From assembly GCA_014607495.2 (NCBI GenBank), contig CP053153.1:10230001-10294000 (forward strand): DNA of 64,000 bases. Direction: 5' to 3'. The position numbers and the translations under genes were made by a program. Position 1 is the first letter of the stretch, and each line of letters opens with the position of its first letter. Below, piece after piece: positions 49,320 through 59,600 of the stretch. The stretch comes from Carposina sasakii (taxonomy: Eukaryota; Arthropoda; Insecta; Lepidoptera; Carposinidae). Below the pieces are notes generated by a model, which was not told the DNA's origin, made no database searches, and saw nothing but the letters and a program-made list of their open reading frames with translations.

Positions 49320-49490
49320 CTTTATATATATAAATCTTCTATTCGTGTGTTACAAACACACTCTTGAACTCCTTCTAACGGCTGGACCGATTTTGACGAA
49401 ATTTTTTGTTTGAGTTCATGTTGTTTCGAGAATGGTTTAGATTCACAATTCGGTCAACTAGAACAAGTTTTTTGCAGTCCACGCGGACGG
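49320..49490 (-). mobile_element. SINE-like family A, variant copy 11
   Basis: Carries ACTCCTTCTAACGGCTGGAC and TTCGGTCAACTAGAACAAG, the inverse of the variant at 19588-19750. Ends at GTCCACGCGGACGG. Confidence 0.6.
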
Positions 49491-49864
49491 AACATACTCC
49501 ATACTTCAGTGAAAATCTATTAATATTACGATCCGGCTTTGACATTGGTACCAAATTTTGTAGTGATATGATTTTTTCTCAGAAATAGAGTTTCTTGTTA
49601 GGTAGAGCATCGTCGGCCGCTTCTCTACATATTCCTAGCGATAGTTTGCATGTTACAATATGTATCAAAATCCTTTGTCATGCGGTAAAATATGGTCTTA
49701 ATCTTTTATTTATGCTGGTTTCTGTGTCCTGGGACGCGAACGGAATGTCAACACAGGTGGGCTTCCCCACTCCGCGTCGAACAATGTAGCATGCAGACCT
49801 CGGCGCGTGACTCATTGTTCAATTTTCATGAAAATGTTATAACATACTAAGTAAGCTTCCTAAA

Positions 49865-50232
49865 CAGGATGATTTTTTGTCGTCAACTTTCCTGAAATCT
49901 ACGAAATCTCCTCATCATAACGATCATTTTTCTCCATGGAAGCATACCTAGGAAGTGTTTAGTTCCCAAAATATTAATAAAGTTGAGTAAATAGACGGCG
50001 ATTTTCTGCATAAATGACAAATACACACGTAACAAGATTTATTTACGAGAAATAATTAATATCTGTTTATGAAAAAACTAGCATAAACTCTTGACACTAT
50101 AAATTTCGCCCGATCGAGTAATAAAAAAAAATTTACATCGTTTCCCAGATTTTTTTTGGCATAAACTTACTTTATTTGTGTATAGAGTACGTAGGTACCC
50201 TTTGTTAAGGGTGCCAACCAAAAAACATCCTG
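49865..50232 (-). mobile_element. TA-flanked MITE family D, copy 3
   Basis: Ends CAGGATG and CATCCTG, with TA on the right. Inverse of copies 1 and 2. Confidence 0.8.
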
Positions 50233-50239
50233 TATAAAT

Positions 50240-53200
50240 AACCAACCATGGCTGCGTAATGAATGATACCAATACTGTAGTAGAGTGTAGTAGGTGTAGC
50301 TGGGCCACTCATGGTAGAAAGATTTTTTGGGTAAATTAAATGGTCGTAAAAATTTTCGTGGATACTTTGTTTGAAATATTTTTAAAATATTTTTCCGTGA
50401 TTTGTTCGTCGTACGAGTATTGTATGGTTTGCAGTAGGAAGTAGGTAAGTCTTTCTTTTCCAATCAATATTTTCATCGCATATTATGGCTACTTTAGAAA
50501 CAAGTTCAGTGTTATTGCAGTCGCTAAACTGTGACGTGGCCCATATGTTGCAGACGCGATGCATTACAGATGGGTACGTGTAGATACGTCTTAGTATCAT
50601 TTGGTGGTGCTCTTAGGATAAGTTGTCCTTTTGTTTGCCCTCTGACGAGCGAAATATGATCTCATTTTGTGTTCAATATCGTCAGTAAGTAGGTACATAC
50701 TACATAGGTAGGTATTTGTTTTCAATACAGGTTAGGTTAGTAATTTTGTTTGTAGTAATTTTGCCGTCCATCGCAATGTTTACCTTACTTACGTTTAACT
50801 TACCACAATATTACAAATATTCTGGGCGAAATTTATATATTTTTTTAAAGTAAACTACAAACTTTAAGAATTGAATAATATTAATACATAAGATATGTAA
50901 TTTCAGTGGGTCATACGTTCCAGGCGCCTTTTTAAAGCAATCGTTCATTTATTTTAATTCAATTTGTAGACTTTGTAATAACTAGGCAAGTTTGGTACGT
51001 AGGTATGTAAGTAAAATAGCACATTTTAAGAATATACGATCTTTAAAGTCAAGGTCTTTATAGTTAGTTATCAATAAAATTTAGGGTGAAAATTTAGGGT
51101 TGCATGTATTTTTAATGCCACATAATAAAAAAATTAAAATTGTATCCAAAAAATAAAATTTTGTTTTTTGGTGTGAACACCCCTTATCAGACCTAGTGAA
51201 TATGCATATAAAATTTCATAAGAATCGATCAAGCCGTTTCGGAGGAGTATGGTAACTAACACTGTGACACGAGAATTTTATATATTAGATATAATAAAAA
51301 TACTCAAATATAATTACATCATTATCAAATATGTATTGAAAGTAAAGTAAAAAAGAGACAAACTCAAAGCTTACGTACTTTTCATTGTGGAATAAACGGT
51401 GTACCGGTATGCCATGGTACACTGTCGACATTGAATCGGCCTCACATCGGCATATTCCCACGCGTTGACCCCGTCGCAATCTCCTCATGGCATTTATCAT
51501 TATCTGACAGATATTGAATCCCCACTCTTTTCTCCATGCAATCATGTAATATGATTAGATTGTGCTAGAGTGCGTTTCACCGAATAGTTCCTTTGGGTGA
51601 TGGTGATAAGTTACTATGTGCATGGCTAGATTATCTGTGTTACTTGCATAGCAATAGTTCTATGAATTTTCCACTCCACCTATTCCGTCAAGACTCCTCT
51701 TCCTTCTCACTAAAGTTACTCCGCCCCTTATTAACACTAACACAAGCAAAGCGATAGCGAAAATTTTTCAAAATTCGCTGATTTCTAGTTAAATTCGTAT
51801 TAATATGTACGTAAAATTAATTTCAAATAAATTTTGACATGTCAACGCGAATATTGTACAATTTTCGCTATCGCATTGCTTCTGCTTTGTGTTTGCTACG
51901 TAACCACCAGCCTGTCGTTCAAAAGTTAACTTAACGTAGTAAATATCTGCATGTAACCTATATTTGTCGTGTTATCTAATGCTAGATGCGTGTACAAACG
52001 CATCCTTTAGTCTGCCCCACTTCCTTTACGCAGGGATCTACTCCATTAGTGATAACTGTGATAAGTCTATGTCGGTACGGCTATTAGCACTGCTTCGTTA
52101 TTTCTAACTGATCCTAGGTTAGAAGACGATTTACATTCCACGATTAAGGCTAATTAACAGGCTGCAGAAAACCTACAAAATAACTTTGAAACGTTCACTA
52201 TTACCGTCTTAAGTCCATTTTAATTAATTTCTTTTCTTCCTTAGATCGTAGAGACGGCCCACTAGCATAAACATAATAAGAATTAATCTCCGGTGTGCGG
52301 AGTACGGTGCCATGATGAAGAGCAAGGCAAGGCATTACCTAGCAACAAAATGACACATATTCATACAGTTCCTAAAGGAAATATAAGATAACATACGCCT
52401 CCTCCAGATATTTCGGTCATTGCTTGATTAACACTCATTGCATAATGCCTTATAAAAGTCCGACAACTGGTTCTGGTAGGAGTTGTAAATATCCCAGTGT
52501 TAATGAAGTTGCGCTTGCGCCAGGTGCACTAGTTATGTAACTCTATGTAGCGCCGGACAATGATCTTATTAGTCAAGCGAGAAATTAAGGTTGTCGTATT
52601 GACGTAGATTATTATCATCTATGTTCTTTTGTTTACGCACTCCGGTACCTAGAGAGAGGTGGCAAATGAAAATATAACCTACCCATCTTTTATATAGGTA
52701 GTACATATTTTTAATAGTGTGTACCTAGAGACGATCGCTTTCCTTATTCCTTTTGACAATTAGATTATGATAGAGACATGACACGATATTCCTAGATTAG
52801 AATTAAAAGATTGGAATGGGAATGTATAGGTAGTTTCGCTAACTACTTAGCTATCCCGTGTAAGTGAAAATGTATCATATCTTTGCGTCATCATACAAAT
52901 CGGGTGGACACGTAGAGTGTCACAACCTTATCTAGCCCGTTGATAGCGTCGCTAACATCTACGAAGATAAAAAAAGAAAACGTTTACGATACTGGTGGCA
53001 CTACATAATCAACCGATATTTGTGGTAAGTAGGTACTATTGGTACCGACCACGCAAGATATGTGTGACCGTCGTCTAAGTGGCATCGTAGAGGATTGTAG
53101 TAGATTGCACCATAGAGGAATAAAAGACTATTCCTATTTGATAGATAATAAAATAAGACTAACCCATAAATACATATTTCTAACGGTAAATATTGCGCCT

Positions 53201-53300
53201 AAACGTAGATCATAATAATAATAAGTCTAAAGCATTACAATATTATTATGAACCAACATAAAAAAGTATGTCTGTGCTGATGAGTCACGCGACTTTACTA
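50240..53300. other. intergenic, one MITE and no confident gene
   Basis: Besides the MITE at 51747, a minus-strand frame at 51545-51370 (MIAWRKEWGFNICQIMINAM onward) is followed by GTAAGC and could be an exon, but no family is recognised. The rest is AT-rich without structure. Confidence 0.35.
51747..51893. mobile_element. small MITE, AAGCAAAGCGATAGCGAAAA ends
   Basis: AAGCAAAGCGATAGCGAAAA is mirrored by TTTTCGCTATCGCATTGCTT. About 147 bp, almost palindromic at the ends, interior with GTACGTAAAATTAATTTC. Confidence 0.7.
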
Positions 53301-53309
53301 GAGTATATC

Positions 53310-53530
53310 AGCAGTCGACTAAGGAACTCAGGGGTGTTCCCTCAGGCGATGAGCTAGGAACTGTCATGATCATTAACCATCAATTTTGCGATATGGCGTC
53401 TCTCTCTCGCTTACACGGAGACTTTGCCAATGTCACGTGTTGACATCCAATCATTAACCATCTCCTTCGTGATCCATATACCGAGATACCAAATCCCTGG
53501 ATATACCTACCCATGTACTCCGGTTGTCAC
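53310..53530. repeat. interspersed repeat, copy 4 of the 6003 family
   Basis: CAGTCGACTAAGGAACTCAG and CAGGCGATGAGCTAGGAACT, joined to GCGTCTCTCTCTCGCTTACAC. The latter block recurs inverted at 57108-57175 in gene 2 intron 1. Confidence 0.5.
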
Positions 53531-54063
53531 ATGGTGACGTCACTCATGTGTAACCTAGCTGTCGGTAACTATACGGCCAATATCATAAATTCGCAGATTT
53601 TAGATTAAACCGTCAATTGTTATCGATTTTGAAATAGTACCTAATGAGCGTTTTTGCACTAGACGGCACGACTACGACATAACCACGGACATGACACAAC
53701 CGCGGCTTTTTGGAAGCAATACTGTATTAAATAGTATTGCTCGTTTTTCCAGTAGATGACACCCCATATTACCTACATGACGAAAATATCGTGGTCGTGT
53801 CGTTTAGTGGAAAAACGCCCAATCTCCGTATTTATCTCAATCTCTAGCACTTCAATGAATGAATGATGTAGGTTTGGTAACCTATTTGATCTCGGAGTAG
53901 GTACCTACCAAAACTAGGTACCTACACACAACACACAACTGTGAACATTGCACTTGCATGAGAATTTAGTATAAAGATGTCATTAAATATAAGAGGTTTA
54001 CTCTACATTTCCTTATTAAAATTTCAACATATAATAATTATGCTACATATATTTGTACCTATA

Positions 54064-54200
54064 CAGGTTGTATATCGCATGAAAATTCGAAATTTTTCCT
54101 ACTTTCTTTTTCATTTTTCCAGGAAAAAATTGTGTAGTTCGTTTAAGTGGGCCTAAGATAATGACCTAAAAACAAAACTTTGACTTGGGGGTGTCTTGTG
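54064..54200. repeat. MITE fragment related to 37381-37765
   Basis: TACAGGTTG start followed by TTCGAAATTTTTCC and AAAAAATTGTGTAG, matching the inverse of the right part of 37381-37765. Confidence 0.45.
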
Positions 54201-54214
54201 GGCATATTGACTAT

Positions 54215-55170
54215 CTTTTTGACGTGAAACGTCTTTAAAATCGCGCCGACACATACGGGTACCAGGTTTAAAAACTGGACCGTAACGAAAAGGTCTATAT
54301 CATCGTACCTTAATAATTAAAAAACTATTGGTCTTAGAAACAAAAATGTGGTGTAAATATTTCACTTATATAGTCAGCTCGCTGTTATGACATTGAGTTC
54401 GTGTCGGGGTCAAGCGGGGGGGCGGGGGAGGGATACTGCGATAACTGTGCGAAACCGGCGCTCACGCTTGTTTCTATTCAGTGTAACTCGTGACTCCGAC
54501 TTTATAGCGTGGTGATTCTTTAAAATATAAAGTGTGTTTGTTACCAATCATCATCAAGTTTCCAAAATTTGAACCGATTGATTTATACGAAATAAAAATA
54601 AGGGGTGTGACAAGTAAAAAAAATTTGGACAGTATTTATATCTATACTAATATTATAAAGCTGAAGAGTTTGTTTACAGGGTTTGTAACAAAAAGGGTTG
54701 TTTGAACGCGCTATGTAATCTCAGGAACTACTGGTCATGTTTATTTTTGATTTGATTTTTAAAATTCAGAAATTTTCAGTGTTAGATAGCCCATTTACCA
54801 ATTTTGGAAGGTTCTCTACAGTCTATACAACAACCTGCCCGGCTTCGCACGGGTACAACGCCCCCTTTTTGTTCACGCGGACGAAGAACATCGTGGGCGG
54901 CTGCTAGACATTTTCTTTTAAAATAACCAGAAAGATATTTTGACAATAAACTTTTTTCTATCAACATGCACAAACATTTGCTATGTATTTTATGTTTCTA
55001 TTACGTACCTGTTCTTTAGGCTTTACCGGCTATTGAACAAAATACTTAAAACAGCGTCCATCTTGTTTTCATTTGTAAAGGAATATAATCTTTTACTTTA
55101 AAAGCGATTCGCTAACATAGACGTTTCACGTTAAAACCAACGGCCGTGTGCCCCGACACAGCCCCACCCG
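54215..55170. mobile_element. large composite repeat E, copy 1
   Basis: Starts CTTTTTGACGTGAAACGTC and ends CGTGTGCCCCGACACAGCCC. It contains a nested retroelement piece (CTATACTAATATTATAAAGC, CAACCTGCCCGGCTTCGCAC). The inverse of its start (AGACGTTTCACGTTAAAA) occurs near its end at 55119. A shortened version lies in gene 2 at 61584. Confidence 0.65.
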
Positions 55171-55346
55171 CTTTTTGACAGTTCTAGTGATCATCACTCA
55201 ATTGAAACTCAACAATTGGAAGTGGCATAATGCCTTATCTGAAGGAAATTTTGGCAACACACACATACATGTCCTTCCAGTTCAATAAGTTTCAATGAGT
55301 GATCATGACTATGAACTGTCAAAAAAGATAGCCAATACGGGGGCTG
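55171..55346. mobile_element. MITE, TTTTTGACAGTTC family, palindromic copy
   Basis: TTTTTGACAGTTCTAGTGATC near 55172 is mirrored by GATCATGACTATGAACTGTC and AAAAAAGATAGCCAATACGG. Loop region has GGAAGTGGCATAATGCC. Related to 5460-5735. Confidence 0.7.
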
Positions 55347-55373
55347 AATAGTTTTTAAGCATCGTCCTGAGTT

Positions 55374-55619
55374 TTAGAGTCCCAACACATTCGCTATCGG
55401 CAGATTTTCTAAGGGTGCCGACATTAGGTCAACGTTTAGTGCGACGGCGCAAATAAGCGTCAGCGGCACCTCTAGAACGCCTAAAAGAAGCAAATACATA
55501 GTCGCCAGCACTAAATGTATTAAAGACCTATGTTTTAAAATTCGCACGCTACTAACTCTCTCCACGCCACTAATGTCCTGGTATATCTTCTTCAAATCCT
55601 GATTTTCAAAGATTGCCAT
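55374..55619 (-). CDS. candidate small membrane protein, 81 residues (uncertain)
   Basis: ATG at 55619-55617 in context GGGTGATGG, stop TAA at 55376-55374. After a polar N-terminus (MAIFENQDLKKIYQDISG) comes one long hydrophobic stretch, LIHLVLATMYLLLLGVLEVP onward, about 30 residues. Composition looks protein-like, with no repeat match in this window, but no family is recognised. A MITE begins 28 bp beyond the stop. It could be a small gene, an exon, or a decayed fragment; an AG lies just upstream of the ATG. Confidence 0.3.
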   Translation of the reverse strand: MAIFENQDLKKIYQDISGVERVSSVRILKHRSLIHLVLATMYLLLLGVLEVPLTLICAVALNVDLMSAPLENLPIANVLGL

Positions 55620-56280
55620 CACCCTAAATTAATTTATCAACGCCAATAGATAGTCACAAGTGATCTAAAAAACAGCAATGTATCACATAATACCTACCTT
55701 ACCTTTTGTCTATGCCTGGACATATAGCTATTAGCTACATAAAAATCTTACCTAGTTTTTGTATTTGTTTCAGATTTCGACAAGGAAGTTAATAGTTGCC
55801 TCGATAACCTGTTAATTTTAAGGTAAGAACTTTTGTTAATAGGGAGTAATGACACCTACAACGCTAGCTACCTACGATACGGTACCAGCAAGTCATTATT
55901 AGTAGGTACTTACCTAACTTACCATTTCCTTTCCAGTAGGTAGGTCCTAATTTAAGTAGGTAGGTAACAGCTACTAAAAAAAGCTGTACCTACGTTCTCC
56001 ATATCACCCATAAGGTCTATTATAATATGAAGATATGAAGCACGGATGGATTCTGTGTTACGAGTATACCTAACCACGGGACCAACTTAAAATAAGGTAT
56101 CGTTAGGTTACAAACTACAGAGAAGGGAATGAATTATTAATGATGACCAAATCATTAAGTGCAATAACTTGGCTCTGATTGATGGATATAACTAATTGGA
56201 CTATATGGCCACAAGTGCCACAACATTGTACCATAATATGGCCTAAATTCTAATGTAGTGTAGACTAGGCTTTAGAATAC

Positions 56281-56540
56281 TGACCGAGTGACCGGGTGAC
56301 CGGGACACCGTGAGACCGAGACCGACTGTCAAATGACGTAACTGACAATGACAGTCAGTCAGTGTGTGAGTGAGTGAGTAGCGCACAGTTTTATGTATCG
56401 CGTAACCTATATTTTTATTTGAAAAATTAATTTAAATTACATACATATCAATAAGTTTAATTATGAGAATGAAGTTAATAAATACATTCGAGATGTTTAA
56501 GTGTGAATAATAACGTATGTGTATAAATAACTTCAGTCAG
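56281..56540 (+). promoter_or_regulatory. candidate promoter and 5' UTR exon of gene 2
   Basis: An imperfect GACCG-rich run (56281-56326) is followed by GACAGTCAGTCAGTG at about 56349, which contains TCAGT, the arthropod initiator-type motif. CAG|GTAATA at 56540/56541 could be the donor of a short untranslated exon joined to the acceptor at 56621 by an 81-nt intron. Suggestive only. Confidence 0.3.
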
Positions 56541-56621
56541 GTAATAGAAATTACTTTTTAGGACGCTGCCTCGCCTTATACCGCCTATAAATTAATTGTT
56601 TAAAAATGTAATAAATTTCAG

Positions 56622-56690
56622 AAATCAGTACAATGGCGTTAATACTAGAGACCATGAATGGAATACACACATATATGGACAAATACGGAG
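56622..56690 (+). CDS. ELOVL: gene 2 exon with start codon (coding 56633-56690)
   Basis: An acceptor AATTTCAG ends at 56621 and a donor GTAAGT begins at 56691. 19 codons plus one base, phase 1, the same phase as gene 1's first coding intron. Start context TACAATGG is a good animal initiation context (A at -3, G at +4). Confidence 0.88.
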
Positions 56691-59600
56691 GTAAGTACAT
56701 TAAAATATTTTTATTGAATATGTGGTCAGATCCACTTTACTTGAACCCACTTATTTATTTATCTCGGACTCTAATCTGGTAAAATACTACAGCCAATGCC
56801 TGCTTAACAAAATATAATCAAAACAAAACTGTATGTACTTACCTATATAAAATAAGATTTCTAACTTTAAAAAAAAGGGGTATACATGATTTTTAATTCC
56901 TACTCAAATCTAGCTATGTACCTACAAAGTCAGTAGTTAGAGTCAGAATTTAAAAACCTACCAACCATTTGAAATTTATAATGAGTAGTAGTATTATATC
57001 AACAAACCACATTAGAAATAAAAGTTAATTAACAATAGGTATATTTTTAAATAAGTAAGTAAGTAGAAAATTATTAAAAGAAATAATAAATACATTTTTC
57101 AACATGTGACATTGGCAAAGTCTCAGTGTAAGCGAGAGAGAGATGCCATATCACAAAATTTAATTGAAATACTTTTTTTCTTGGTTTTTGGTGCACTATT
57201 AAGTAAAAAAAAATGTTATCAGTAGTTATGTATGGTAGGTACATAAAAAAATAAAGCTAAAAATTTTGATTAATATTTTGGTACTTATTTAAATTAAACA
57301 TGTTTAACATAAAACTTTATATAATTCATTGGTTTCTTAAACTCCATATATGTTTATTTTTATGCTACATTCCTACAACATTTTAGCCCATTAAAATGTG
57401 TATCTGTTTACCTATGTATACACATTTTATCTATGATGTTCTCTTGACAGATTATTTTTAGATGACCCATTAAAACCGTGAAGCTATTCAGTCTGGTCTA
57501 AATCTACATTGTAGCATATTATAAGTTTTCAGCTATTAATAATTGTGTTGTGCTATTGTTCTAACTGCAATTTTACTACAAAATATATACTACAAAATAT
57601 GTCTGCTGAGACATTATGTGTAAAAAAAATCCAAACTTTGAAAAGAATTTGTTAATTTATATACATAATATATATCTAGTGTTATGTAATTTTGTAATAC
57701 TTAGTAATTACATACTACATATAATAAAGTTTTAAATGATGCACATTTTTATTAGGGATTTTCCTAAGTAATAACATCTGGCCCCAAGCCTCTGAGAAAT
57801 GCACAGAGAACTGGTTATTAATTATGATAGTATGTACTTTGAACTCCAAAAGTATTACGGCAAATTTCCTAGGTAGTAGGTATGTACCCAATATTGTGCT
57901 CCATTTGCTAATTTAAGCATACTGTTGGCAAAGACCACTCTTTTAAATAAAATATTAACTAGTTTATAAGTATAAAAGTAACTAAATTATACTTTATAAT
58001 ACCTAGCCAGAAAGAAGATATAATTTTATGGACACTTTGTGGTCAATTCTGAACATAAAATTAAAATTTGTCCTACCTGTCCCTATTCTGTCCCAGTCAC
58101 TTGCATGATGTAAGTGGACACCTAATTAAATCCATGTTTATTTTTATTATCAGTGTGTTTAATTTTCTTATGTTGAAATTGGGGTTGATTCTAACCATCA
58201 CATTTAACATCAACCTAAAATTTGTTAGAACCATTCCTCTCCATTCTTAAAATAAACTGCTTAGACAGTGTGGGGCAGGTAGTATAGATTTTAAGTTTAT
58301 GTTTAAGTGTAATGGTCAGAAATGACCACATTAATAAAATTGGTCTTTAAGTTTTAACTGGCCTAAATTGTAACTTAATATACACCTTAATGAATACAGA
58401 ATTTCATCTCTTATTTACATTCCCCTGCACACCCAATCACCCAACCTTGCATTATTCTTACCTTTTTTTTACAGACCCTCGGACAAATCAATGGTTTCTG
58501 ATGAGCTCTCCACTTCCCACATTATTTATATGTCTAAGTTACGTTTATCTAGTCAAGGTAAGCAAAATTATCACTTATCTGAACTGTTTGTATACTTCTT
58601 TAAAACTGTATTTTAATAAATGTTAACAGGTACCTTTTCCTTTCAGGTCCTAGGGCCTCGGTTTATGCAAAATAGAAAACCATTTGAATTAACAAATGTT
58701 ATAATAGCATACAATTTTTTACAAGTATTGTTTAGTACGTGGCTCTTCTATGAGGTGAGTGCTAGGCCCATACATAGAAGCGCACAGGCGCGGTTTTAAG
58801 CTATCTCGAATACACCGTTGTTGTACGCTACTATGGATAGCGGCCTTAAATCCCTTTCATTATTGTGCTTACTTTAGTACTAGTCAGCCAGTAATGATGT
58901 ATTGTTACATAATGTTGATGTTGAGTGAAACAGTGTTCCCATAATAAGAACTAATTGTTTGTTGCTCAATTCTATTGTTCTAAGTAGTTTAGCTGGCGGA
59001 CTTACACCTGGTTATTCCTTAACATGCCATATACATAAGTTAATGAATTAAATTTTTCTAACATTTTGGCGGCATAATTACAGTACTGTATTAGAATACC
59101 GTCAACAATCTCTAGTATATCAATCATCGTTTGACAAACAAGCAAAGACGTCTTCAGTTTTCTTAACTGATTGTCCTTTCGTGTGCCATGCGTCGACCGA
59201 CTCGCGTGCGAGCTGAAGTCCCACGGGCCCATTTAATTCTATATTATCGAGACGCGTATAGAACACGTGTCGTAAATGTGGACTGTAATATAGGGCCCGA
59301 GATAATGGAATTCCCATTGGAAAAAATAAACAAGACTAACAATTGAGTAGTTTTAATGAATCTCTTGTAACAAGATGGGTTTTTCAGATTCTCTCAATTT
59401 TATTGTTGAAAACTATGTAAGTAGTTAAGATCTTACCTATAATATAGCCTTCCTATGAATCATCTGTAATTAATTTTAAAATATGCCTAGAGTATGATGG
59501 GAGGCTGGCTGAATCATTACAATCTGAGATGCCAACCAGTGGACAGATCAGACAATCCTATTGCGATTAGAGTAAGTGCCAGGCTTGTCTTGAGAAAATC

